DNA from: Microbacteriaceae bacterium
GTDB lineage: Bacteria > Actinomycetota > Actinomycetes > Actinomycetales > Microbacteriaceae
NCBI GenBank assembly: GCA_947455385.1
Contig: CANGNR010000066.1
Location: 1-6,773, forward strand
Direction of reading: 5' to 3'
DNA: 6,773 bases
The notes below the pieces were generated by a model. The model was not told the DNA's origin and ran no database searches. It saw only the letters and a program-made list of their open reading frames with translations. A program made the translations under genes and the position numbers. Position 1 is the stretch's first letter, and every line of letters starts with the position of its first letter. This document shows positions 1 through 6,150 of this stretch, piece by piece.

Positions 1-1112
1 ACGCGGCGACCGAGACGCTTGCCGGCACGCAGATAGAACGGCACGCCTGCCCAGCGGCGGGTGTTGATGTCGAGTCGCATGGCCGCGTAGGTCTCGGTGA
101 CCGACTTCGGGTTCATGCCATCCTCGTCTAGAAAGCCGATGACCTTTTCGCCACCCTGCCAGCCGCCAGAATACTGACCGCGGGCGGTGTGCTTAGCGAG
201 ATCCTTAGGCAGACGAACCGCAGACAGAACCTTCTCTTTTTCGGCACGAAGGTCGGCGGCGTCGAACGAGACCGGCTCTTCCATGGCAGTTAGGGCGAGC
301 AGTTGCAGAAGGTGATTTTGAATCACGTCGCGAGCGGCACCGATGCCGTCGTAGTAGCCAGCACGGCCACCGACGCCGATGTCCTCGGCCATGGTGATCT
401 GGACGTGGTCGATGTAGTTCGCGTTCCAGAGTGGCTCGAAGAGCTGGTTGGCAAAGCGCAGAGCCAGGATGTTCTGCACTGTCTCTTTGCCGAGGTAGTG
501 GTCGATCCGAAAGACCGAGTCTGGTGGAAAGACCGACTCGACCACGTCGTTTAGCTCGCGGGCCGACTGCAGGTCGTGGCCGAAAGGCTTCTCGATGACG
601 ACGCGACGGAACTGGTCTGGCTTCGGGTCGGCTAGGCCGCTGCGTGAAAGCTGCTGACAGACCTGCTCGAATGCCTTTGGCGGAATCGAGAGGTAGAAGG
701 CGTGGTTTCCGTTGGTTCCGCGCTCACGGTCTAGGTCTTCGATGGTCTTTTTGAGGCGATCGAAGGCCGCGTCATCACCGAATTCTCCAGAGACAAAACG
801 GATGCCGGTTGCGAGCTGCTGCCAGACTTCTTCGCTCCAGGGGGTGCGGGCGTACTGGCGAACGGCGTCGTGAACGACCTTGCCGAAGTCCTGGTCTTCC
901 CAGTCGCGTCGAGCGAAGCCAACGAGAGCGAAGCCAGGTGGCAATAGCCCGCGGTTGGCCAGGTCATACACGGCCGGCATGAGCTTCTTGCGCGAGAGGT
1001 CACCGGTCACGCCGAAGATGATTAGGCCGCTAGGGCCTGCAATTCGGTTGAGGCGACGGTCGCTTGGATCGCGAAGCGGATTGTTGTCCGCCGTGATCTT
1101 TACTGGGCTCAA
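1..1112 (-). CDS. zwf: Glucose-6-phosphate dehydrogenase (NADP-dependent), C-terminus cut off by the window edge
   Basis: Catalyses glucose 6-phosphate + NADP+ to 6-phosphogluconolactone + NADPH, the first step of the oxidative pentose phosphate pathway, in the cytoplasm. About 370 codons are present; the family usually has 485-515 residues, so roughly the last quarter is missing. Visible motifs are the Rossmann nucleotide-binding loop GVTGDLSRKK (residues 34-43), EKPFG (174-178), and the substrate-binding signature RIDHYLGKE (202-210). H267 in IQNHLLQ lies 62 residues after H205, the same spacing as between H178 and the catalytic H240 of the Leuconostoc enzyme. FYLRAGKRL near residue 365 carries the expected substrate-contacting lysine. 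The start is a TTG at 1112-1110, chosen because AAGGAG lies 5 nt upstream and the N-terminus then matches the actinobacterial form. The gene follows the pgi stop by 9 nt and is probably co-transcribed and translationally coupled. No frameshift or unusual residue is seen. Identification is very secure. Confidence 0.97.
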   Translation of the reverse strand, partial: MSPVKITADNNPLRDPSDRRLNRIAGPSGLIIFGVTGDLSRKKLMPAVYDLANRGLLPPGFALVGFARRDWEDQDFGKVVHDAVRQYARTPWSEEVWQQLATGIRFVSGEFGDDAAFDRLKKTIEDLDRERGTNGNHAFYLSIPPKAFEQVCQQLSRSGLADPKPDQFRRVVIEKPFGHDLQSARELNDVVESVFPPDSVFRIDHYLGKETVQNILALRFANQLFEPLWNANYIDHVQITMAEDIGVGGRAGYYDGIGAARDVIQNHLLQLLALTAMEEPVSFDAADLRAEKEKVLSAVRLPKDLAKHTARGQYSGGWQGGEKVIGFLDEDGMNPKSVTETYAAMRLDINTRRWAGVPFYLRAGKRLGRR

Positions 1113-1123
1113 AATCGCTCCTT
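1113..1123 (-). promoter_or_regulatory. Ribosome binding site setting the TTG start of zwf
   Basis: The minus strand reads AAGGAG (1123-1118), then 5 nt (CGATT), then TTG. The AA of the site belongs to the TAA stop of pgi, so ribosomes ending pgi finish directly on the zwf initiation signal. No ATG or GTG with a comparable site lies nearby, which supports TTG as the true start. Confidence 0.8.
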
Positions 1124-2723
1124 AGGCGCTTGCGCCGTTGATGGCAGCGAGACCCGCAGCCACATCGGTGAGGGTCAGGTTCAGCACGGGCAGACCGAGG
1201 TCGGCGAGCACCGAGCCATCGCCGGCGGCCTGCGAAGCAATGAGCTGGCCGAAGGTGAATGGGCGCCCAGGCACGGCAAGGTCTGCCTCAGCCTGAGCGA
1301 CGAGCTGGATGTAGACGCCCTGGCGAGGGCCACCCTTGTGGTACTGACCGGTCGAGTGCAAGAAGCGAGGTGCCCATCCGAAGGTGACCGGGCGGCCGGT
1401 GCGAGCGGCTAGCGCGTCGCGCAGCTCCTCGGCGGCAGCAGCATTGTTGCGGTCGAGGTAGGCGTGAATCGAAACGTATCCCTCGGCGGCGTCGAGCTTC
1501 GAAAGAACTGCCGCGAGAGCGCCGGCGACGCTGTGGTCAGCGCCGAACTCAACGTTCTGGCCGCGAACCTCGACTGCGCCGTCGACAAAGTCGGTGGTAA
1601 CGATCTCTGGACGGTTCTCGAGCATTCCGCGAGCGGCAATCTTGGCCGACTCGACGTCTGGCTGGTCAAATGGATTGATGCCAATCAAGCGGCTGGCAAC
1701 CACGGTCGCATACTCCCAGAGCACGAACTGCGCACCGAGCGAACCGGATACCGCGATCTCACCATCGGCAGCCGAGGCCGCATCCTTGACGATTCGAGCG
1801 AGCACGACGTCGGCCTGGTTGGCCGAAACCTCGGGGGAGTCGGTTGCCAAGACAACCGGCAAAACTCCCTTGCCGAGCTTGCCAGTGGACTCAGCAATCA
1901 GCTGCTCGGCCCAATCACCGAAACCAACGATGTCGGTGTCGCCGGTCACGATGCCGACCTTGTCTTTGAATCCTGCACCGTTAGCGGTGCGAGCCAGCGC
2001 GGCACCGAGAATCAGGCCCGGGTTGGTCTCGTCATCGGATGCCAGCTGCGCGGCAACGCTGTGGCCGTCGGCAAGAAGCGCGGCAACGTCGACGCCGGCT
2101 AGACCGGATGGCACGATGCCGAAAGCTGTGAGTGCCGAATAGCGGCCACCGACTGTTGGGTCTGCGTTGAAGACCCGGTAGCCATCGGCAAGCGCAGCCT
2201 GCTCCATTGGCGAACCCGGGTCGGTGACGATGACGATGCGGTCGGTCTTGTCGATGCCTGCTGCGGTGAAGGCTGCCTCGAAGGCGCGCTTCTGCGAGTC
2301 GGTCTCAACGGTCGAACCAGACTTCGAAGAGACGACGATTGCGGTGCGCTCGATGGCCTCGTTGACGGCCGCTGCAACCTGGTCTGGGTTGGTCGAGTCG
2401 AGCACCACGAGGTGAACCCCGGCGGTGCGGGTGATTACCTCTGGGGCCAGCGACGAGCCGCCCATGCCGCAGAGCACGAAGCGGTCAACGCCCTTGGTCA
2501 GAAACTCTTGGCGAAGTGCAATGACCCGCTCGACGACTGCCGCGGTGTCAACCGCCGAGTTGACCCAACCGAGACGAATCGACGACTCGGCCTCTGCATC
2601 TTTGCCCCACAGGGTGAAGTCTTTGGCTGCGATGCGGCTGGCTACCTTGTCGGCGACGAGCTCGGGCAGAACCGACGCGGCGGCCGCTGCGGTTGCGCCG
2701 GCTACGGCTACCTTGACGCTCAT
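1122..2723 (-). CDS. pgi: Glucose-6-phosphate isomerase (actinobacterial / Tal-Pgi-related subfamily)
   Basis: Interconverts glucose 6-phosphate and fructose 6-phosphate in the cytoplasm, linking glycolysis to the pentose phosphate enzymes encoded beside it. The 533-residue product has an alanine-rich N-terminus and two sugar-isomerase (SIS) folds. Visible motifs are GMGGSSLAPE (86-95), the phosphate-binding SSKSGSTVET (132-141), VGGRYS (191-196), AESTGK (277-282) with E278 matching the catalytic glutamate of classical isomerases, and NPFDQPDVESAK (350-361) ending in K361, the likely equivalent of the ring-opening lysine. A His-rich motif, HSTGQYHKGG (456-465), lies after that lysine. Signature 2 of the classical family has Gly or Ala where D356 stands; as far as I recall this is usual in the subfamily related to fused transaldolase/isomerase proteins. 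The ATG start overlaps the tal stop by 1 nt (TAATG), with AAAGGGAG (2738-2731) 7 nt upstream. Function is confident; the mapping of individual catalytic residues is inference. Confidence 0.96.
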   Translation of the reverse strand: MSVKVAVAGATAAAAASVLPELVADKVASRIAAKDFTLWGKDAEAESSIRLGWVNSAVDTAAVVERVIALRQEFLTKGVDRFVLCGMGGSSLAPEVITRTAGVHLVVLDSTNPDQVAAAVNEAIERTAIVVSSKSGSTVETDSQKRAFEAAFTAAGIDKTDRIVIVTDPGSPMEQAALADGYRVFNADPTVGGRYSALTAFGIVPSGLAGVDVAALLADGHSVAAQLASDDETNPGLILGAALARTANGAGFKDKVGIVTGDTDIVGFGDWAEQLIAESTGKLGKGVLPVVLATDSPEVSANQADVVLARIVKDAASAADGEIAVSGSLGAQFVLWEYATVVASRLIGINPFDQPDVESAKIAARGMLENRPEIVTTDFVDGAVEVRGQNVEFGADHSVAGALAAVLSKLDAAEGYVSIHAYLDRNNAAAAEELRDALAARTGRPVTFGWAPRFLHSTGQYHKGGPRQGVYIQLVAQAEADLAVPGRPFTFGQLIASQAAGDGSVLADLGLPVLNLTLTDVAAGLAAINGASA

Positions 2724-3829
2724 TAGTTGGCTCCCTTTAGTGCGGTCGAAACGGTCTCAACCAGTTCGCCCCACGAAACGATGAACTTGTCGACACCCTC
2801 GGTCTCTAGAAGCTCGGTGACCTCCGCGATCGAGATTCCCTGGGCCTCGAGCTGGGCCAGGATGGCGGCCGAGTCGGCGTAGTGTCCGGTGATCGAGTCC
2901 GCTGGAATAACTCCGTGGTCGTAGACGGCCTCCATGGTCTTCTCTGGCATGGTGTTGACCAGGTGAGGAGCAACCAGCTCGGTCACATAGAGAGTGTCTG
3001 CAAGAGCAGGGTCCTTTACTCCGGTCGATGCCATCAGCGGGCGCTGCTTGTTTGCTCCAGCAGCCTCGAGAGCAGCCCAGTCTGCGTTGTCGAACTCCTG
3101 CTCGAATACCTGGTACGCGAGGCGAGCGTTGGCCAGGGCGGCCTTCGACTTTAGGGCCTTTGCCTCGTCCGTGCCGATTGCGTCGAGGCGCTTGTCGATC
3201 TCGGTGTCAACGCGCGAGACGAAGAACGATGCAACCGAGTGAATCTTGCTGATGTCGTGGCCAGCATCCTTGGCCAGCTTGACGCCGGCGATGAAGGCGG
3301 CGATTACCTCGCGGTAGCGCTGCAGCGAGAAGATCAGGGTCACGTTGACGCTGATGCCCTCGGCGATGACCTGGGTGATGGCCGATAGGCCAGCCTTGGT
3401 TGCCGGAATCTTGATCATTACGTTCTCGCGGTCAACCTTGGCGAAGAGCTCCTTGGCCTGCTTGACCGTGCCGGCGGTGTCGTTGGCCAGACCTGGCTCG
3501 ACCTCGATCGAGACGCGGCCGTCAAAGCCGTTGCTCGATGCGTATACGCCAGCGAAGATGTCGCACGCGTCGGCGACATCCTTGGTGGTCAACTCGACGA
3601 TGGCGGTGGCCGCGTCGGCGCCTGCTGCACCGAGCTCTGCGATCTGAGCGCCGTAACCCTCACCCTTGGCCAGCGCGGCGGCAAAGATGCTCGGGTTGGT
3701 GGTCACGCCAGAGACGGTGCGGTTGGTGATCAGGTCTCGCAGGTTGCCGGTGGTGATTCGGGTGCGCGATAGGTCGTCGAGCCAGATGCTAACGCCGTTG
3801 GCGTCGAGCTGAGCGAGGGGAGAGGTCAT
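2723..3829 (-). CDS. tal: Transaldolase, mycobacterial-type
   Basis: Moves a dihydroxyacetone unit from sedoheptulose 7-phosphate to glyceraldehyde 3-phosphate, giving erythrose 4-phosphate and fructose 6-phosphate in the non-oxidative pentose phosphate pathway. The 368-residue length fits the longer actinobacterial class, against about 317 for E. coli TalB. The protein is an aldolase-type TIM barrel. Motifs seen are WLDDLSR (16-22) with the acid/base aspartate, GVTTNPSIF (41-49), the Schiff-base lysine K140 in VMIKIPATKAG, VNVTLIFS (161-168), SFFVSRVD (201-208) and RPLMASTGVKDP (263-274). The start is ATG with only a weak Shine-Dalgarno sequence, AAGAAG, 6 nt upstream. It lies 39 nt after tkt and overlaps pgi by 1 nt, so it is the second gene of the operon. 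No missing residues or frame problems are seen. Identification is very secure. Confidence 0.98.
   Translation of the reverse strand: MTSPLAQLDANGVSIWLDDLSRTRITTGNLRDLITNRTVSGVTTNPSIFAAALAKGEGYGAQIAELGAAGADAATAIVELTTKDVADACDIFAGVYASSNGFDGRVSIEVEPGLANDTAGTVKQAKELFAKVDRENVMIKIPATKAGLSAITQVIAEGISVNVTLIFSLQRYREVIAAFIAGVKLAKDAGHDISKIHSVASFFVSRVDTEIDKRLDAIGTDEAKALKSKAALANARLAYQVFEQEFDNADWAALEAAGANKQRPLMASTGVKDPALADTLYVTELVAPHLVNTMPEKTMEAVYDHGVIPADSITGHYADSAAILAQLEAQGISIAEVTELLETEGVDKFIVSWGELVETVSTALKGAN
2724..2738 (-). promoter_or_regulatory. Ribosome binding site of pgi inside the end of tal
   Basis: AAAGGGAG (2738-2731, minus strand) lies 7 nt before the pgi ATG and forms part of the last tal codons. 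Together with the TAATG stop/start overlap it indicates translational coupling of tal and pgi, probably giving matched amounts of the two proteins. Confidence 0.75.
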
Positions 3830-3868
3830 GATTTTCTTCTTTCTGCTGAATCTAGGTTGGTCGGCGAC
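3830..3868 (-). promoter_or_regulatory. tkt-tal spacer with weak purine-rich ribosome binding site
   Basis: This 39-nt gap is the longest inside the operon. Just before the tal ATG the minus strand is purine-rich (3847-3832, AGCAGAAAGAAGAAAA), with AAGAAG (3841-3836) as the best Shine-Dalgarno match, one base off AAGGAG. I see no terminator hairpin and no clear promoter, so read-through from tkt is expected. Confidence 0.5.
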
Positions 3869-5962
3869 TTAGAGAGCGGCCAGGGTTGCGTTTGCTGCCG
3901 AGACAACTGCCTCGGTGGTCATTCCGAACTCGCGGAACAGAGTCTTGAAGTCGGCCGAAGCACCGAAGTGCTCGATCGAAACGCTGCGGCCAAATGGGCC
4001 GACATACTTCGACCAGCCGAGCGAGAGACCGGCCTCAACCGAAACTCGAGCCTTGACCGACGATGGCAGAACCGACTCGCGGTATGCCTGGGTCTGCTCG
4101 TCGAACCACTCGAGGCAAGGTGCCGACACCACGCGGGTCGCGACGCCGGAGGCCTCGAGCTGCTTGCGTGCCTCAACGGCCAGCTGCACCTCAGAACCGG
4201 TGGCAATCAGAATCAGTTCAGGCTTTCCGTTGGCGGCGTCGATGAGCGTGTAGGCACCCTTGGCGGTGTTCTCGGCACCGGCATAAACGGCACCGGTTTC
4301 GTCGGCTTCGCCGCGGCTAAACACTGGGATGTCCTGACGGGTCAGCGCGATGCCTGCCGGGCCGCCGCGACGCTCCAGGATGGTCTTCCACGCGTATGCG
4401 GTCTCGTTGCCGTCGCCTGGGCGAACGATGTCGAGGTTCGGAATAGCACGCAGGGTGGCGAGCTGCTCGATTGGCTGGTGGGTCGGGCCATCCTCGCCGA
4501 GGGCGACCGAGTCGTGGGTCCAGACGAAGATCGAAGGCACACCCATGAGAGCGGCGAGGCGCACTGCGGGACGCATGTAGTCGCTGAAGATCAAGAAGGT
4601 TCCGCCGAATGCGCGGGTCTTGCCGTGCAGCACGATGCCGTTCAAAATCGAACCCATCGCGTGCTCGCGAATACCAAAGTGCAGCACGCGGCCGTACTGG
4701 TCGCCGCTCCACTCGTGGGTCGACCACTCGGATGGCACGAACGACTTGGCGCCGGCGATGGTGGTGAGGTTCGAGTCGGCGAGGTCAGCCGAACCGCCCC
4801 ACAGCTCAGGCATTACGCCGGCGATGGCGTTGATGACCTTGCCCGATGCGGCGCGGGTCGAAACGGCCGATCCGTTTTCGAAGACAGGCAGTGCAGACTC
4901 GAGTTCGGCAGGGGTCTCGCCAGACTCGACGCGGTCGAGCAGCTTTTTGGCATCTGGGTTGGCGGCGGCCCAAGCGTCGAACTTAGCCTGCCACTCGGCG
5001 CGAACCGCGTCGGCGTGAGCCTGGTAGCCGCGGGTGTGGGCGATTACCGCAGGGTCAACCTCGAAGGTCTGCTCTGGGTTGAAGCCGAGCGCGACCTTTA
5101 GGCCCGCGAGCTCTTCGGCGCCGAGCTTCGAGCCGTGAATCTTGCCCGAGTTCTGCTTGGTCGGCGAAGGCCAACCAATGATGGTGCGCAGTGTGATCAG
5201 CGAAGGCTTGTCGGTGACGGCCTTGGCGCGCTCGATGGCGGCGTAAAGCTCGGCGACATCTTCGACGTAGTTGCCGGTCTTCTTCCAGTCGACTACCTGG
5301 GTGTGCCAGCCGTAAGCCTCGTAACGCTTCGACAGGTCTTCGGTGAATGCGATGTTGGTGTCATCCTCGATCGAAATCTGGTTCGAGTCATAGATGACAA
5401 CGAGGTTGCCGAGCTTCTGGTGACCAGCCAAGGATGCGGCCTCGGCGGTGACGCCCTCTTGCATGTCGCCATCGCCGGCGATCACGTAGGTGTAGTGGTC
5501 GAATGGGCTCTGGCCGGCTGGCGCGCTTGCGTCATAAAGGCCGCGCTCGAAGCGCTGGGCGTATGCGAAGCCGGTGGCCGATGCTAGGCCTTGGCCCAGT
5601 GGACCGGTGGTGATCTCAACGCCCTTGGTGTGACCGTACTCAGGGTGACCAGGGGTCTTCGAGCCCCAGGTGCGAAGCGCCTTGAGGTCGTCGAGCTCGA
5701 GTCCGTAGCCGTGCAGGTAAAGCTGGTTGTAGATGGTCAGCGACGAGTGGCCGACGCTAAGGATGAAGCGGTCGCGGCCAATCCACTTGTCGTCTGATGG
5801 GTCGTGACGCATGACCTTGTTAAACAAGAGGTAAGCCACTGGAGCAAGGGAGATTGCGGTTCCAGGGTGGCCGTTGCCAACCTTCTCGACTGCATCTGCT
5901 GCTAGAACGCGGGCGGTGTCTACGGCCTTCGAATCAAGTTCGGACCACTGGAATGCTGACAA
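3869..5962 (-). CDS. tkt: Transketolase
   Basis: A thiamine-diphosphate enzyme moving two-carbon ketol units: xylulose 5-phosphate + ribose 5-phosphate to sedoheptulose 7-phosphate + glyceraldehyde 3-phosphate, and xylulose 5-phosphate + erythrose 4-phosphate to fructose 6-phosphate + glyceraldehyde 3-phosphate. The 697 residues match the normal full length. The N-terminal pyrophosphate-binding domain shows GNGHPG (29-34, H32), VGHSSL (70-75, H72), GPLGQG (120-125) and the metal/cofactor motif GDGDMQEG (163-170) with N194 completing it. The pyrimidine-binding domain has IREHAMG (431-437) with catalytic E433, THDSVALGEDGPTHQP (482-497) with H484 and H495, and R542 in TRQD. The C-terminal transketolase domain begins near 565. 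The start is TTG (5962-5960), with AGGAG 5 nt upstream; SAFQWSELD is then the expected short leader before DTARVLAADAVEK. First gene of the operon, divergent from ctaB. Identification is essentially certain. Confidence 0.98.
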   Translation of the reverse strand: MSAFQWSELDSKAVDTARVLAADAVEKVGNGHPGTAISLAPVAYLLFNKVMRHDPSDDKWIGRDRFILSVGHSSLTIYNQLYLHGYGLELDDLKALRTWGSKTPGHPEYGHTKGVEITTGPLGQGLASATGFAYAQRFERGLYDASAPAGQSPFDHYTYVIAGDGDMQEGVTAEAASLAGHQKLGNLVVIYDSNQISIEDDTNIAFTEDLSKRYEAYGWHTQVVDWKKTGNYVEDVAELYAAIERAKAVTDKPSLITLRTIIGWPSPTKQNSGKIHGSKLGAEELAGLKVALGFNPEQTFEVDPAVIAHTRGYQAHADAVRAEWQAKFDAWAAANPDAKKLLDRVESGETPAELESALPVFENGSAVSTRAASGKVINAIAGVMPELWGGSADLADSNLTTIAGAKSFVPSEWSTHEWSGDQYGRVLHFGIREHAMGSILNGIVLHGKTRAFGGTFLIFSDYMRPAVRLAALMGVPSIFVWTHDSVALGEDGPTHQPIEQLATLRAIPNLDIVRPGDGNETAYAWKTILERRGGPAGIALTRQDIPVFSRGEADETGAVYAGAENTAKGAYTLIDAANGKPELILIATGSEVQLAVEARKQLEASGVATRVVSAPCLEWFDEQTQAYRESVLPSSVKARVSVEAGLSLGWSKYVGPFGRSVSIEHFGASADFKTLFREFGMTTEAVVSAANATLAAL

Positions 5963-5972
5963 GACAGCTCCT
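5963..5972 (-). promoter_or_regulatory. Ribosome binding site setting the TTG start of tkt
   Basis: The minus strand reads AGGAG (5972-5968), then CTGTC, then TTG. The 5-nt spacing equals that of zwf. No ATG or GTG with a better site is present near the N-terminus, so TTG is the preferred start. Confidence 0.8.
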
Positions 5973-5980
5973 ACTCTTTT

Positions 5981-5993
5981 GGCGCACAGCGCC
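5981..5993 (-). promoter_or_regulatory. GC-rich hairpin in the tkt 5' leader
   Basis: GGCGC and GCGCC form a perfect 5-bp G+C stem around a 3-nt loop. In the tkt transcript it would sit 8 nt upstream of the AGGAG ribosome binding site. No U-run follows, so it is not an intrinsic terminator. It could influence translation or RNA stability if the transcript starts upstream of 5993; that is inference, and a stem this short may also be chance. Confidence 0.4.
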
Positions 5994-5994
5994 G

Positions 5995-6011
5995 ATTTGA
6001 ATGTGTCAAAT
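5995..6011. promoter_or_regulatory. Perfect inverted repeat ATTTGA-N5-TCAAAT, possible operator
   Basis: Two exact 6-bp arms (5995-6000 and 6006-6011) flank a 5-bp spacer. The centre-to-centre spacing of about 11 bp equals one DNA turn, as expected for a dimeric repressor or activator. It lies 33 bp from the tkt start codon. The right arm overlaps a TTGACA-like sequence on the minus strand (6009-6004) and a direct repeat of AATGTGT (6000-6006 and 6009-6015). I do not recognise the binding protein. Confidence 0.4.
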
Positions 6012-6038
6012 GTGTGGGCAACGTCGCCGAGTTAGGTG

Positions 6039-6116
6039 GAACGCCCAAGAAAACAGAAAACTAGCGGAATTCCTTTCTCAACTTTACACCTCGAACGCCC
6101 CAATCTCTGGCGGAAT
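6039..6116. repeat. Two interleaved short direct repeats (A-B-A-B) in the divergent promoter region
   Basis: Element A is GAACGCCC followed by AA or CAA, at 6039-6048 and 6093-6103. Element B is CT(A/G)GCGGAAT at 6061-6070 and 6107-6116, sharing the exact core GCGGAAT. The order is A, B, A, B on the plus strand, with 12 nt between A and B in the first unit and 3 nt in the second. They could be paired binding sites or a decayed duplication. Each repeat alone is within what chance could give in 188 bp. Confidence 0.3.
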
Positions 6117-6136
6117 AAAGCGAGTTTTCGTTGCTT

Positions 6137-6142
6137 TAGACT
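6137..6142 (+). promoter_or_regulatory. Possible -10 element for ctaB (leaderless start)
   Basis: TAGACT fits the actinobacterial TANNNT -10 pattern and ends 8 nt before the ctaB ATG. Transcription would then begin at or within a few bases of the ATG. No purine-rich Shine-Dalgarno sequence precedes the ATG, which agrees with a leaderless message. No good -35 box is visible 16-18 nt upstream, so the call is tentative. Confidence 0.35.
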
Positions 6143-6150
6143 TGATTGAA

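Larger units (their letters stand above)
5963..6150. promoter_or_regulatory. Divergent tkt / ctaB promoter region
   Basis: These 188 bp separate the tkt and ctaB start codons and are visibly richer in A+T than the flanking genes. They must drive the tkt-tal-pgi-zwf operon leftward and probably ctaB rightward. I could not pick a convincing -35/-10 pair for tkt. On the minus strand TAAAGT (6087-6082) and TAGTTT (6063-6058) fit the loose actinobacterial TANNNT -10 pattern but lack a good -35 at 16-18 nt. The region holds the palindrome, hairpin and repeats listed separately. The regulator is unknown. Confidence 0.7.

Noticed and set aside
303..554. 83-aa plus-strand frame within the zwf region
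   Set aside because: It is the antisense shadow of Zwf; the minus strand here encodes RIDHYLGKE and the catalytic-histidine region.
1464..2102. 212-aa plus-strand frame opposite pgi
   Set aside because: Same codon-complement register as above and no family resemblance; it is a by-product of pgi codon use.
3857..5797. A nearly continuous open frame on the plus strand opposite tkt (414 aa, then 150 aa and 68 aa in the same frame)
   Set aside because: It lies in the register where each antisense codon is the exact complement of a tkt codon, so stops appear only where tkt uses TTA, CTA or TCA. Avoidance of those codons keeps the frame open. It has no recognisable domain, while tkt is full length and intact.
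5981..5993. Intrinsic terminator upstream of tkt
   Set aside because: The stem is only 5 bp and is not followed by a U-run on either strand long enough to support termination.
6004..6009. TTGACA on the minus strand as a -35 box for tkt
   Set aside because: At 16-18 nt spacing the -10 position falls in the GC hairpin (TGCGCC), with no TANNNT match, and transcription would begin almost on the ribosome binding site.
6066..6073. GGAATTCC 8-bp palindrome
   Set aside because: Too short to call an operator on its own; it overlaps one copy of the GCGGAAT repeat and is likely incidental.
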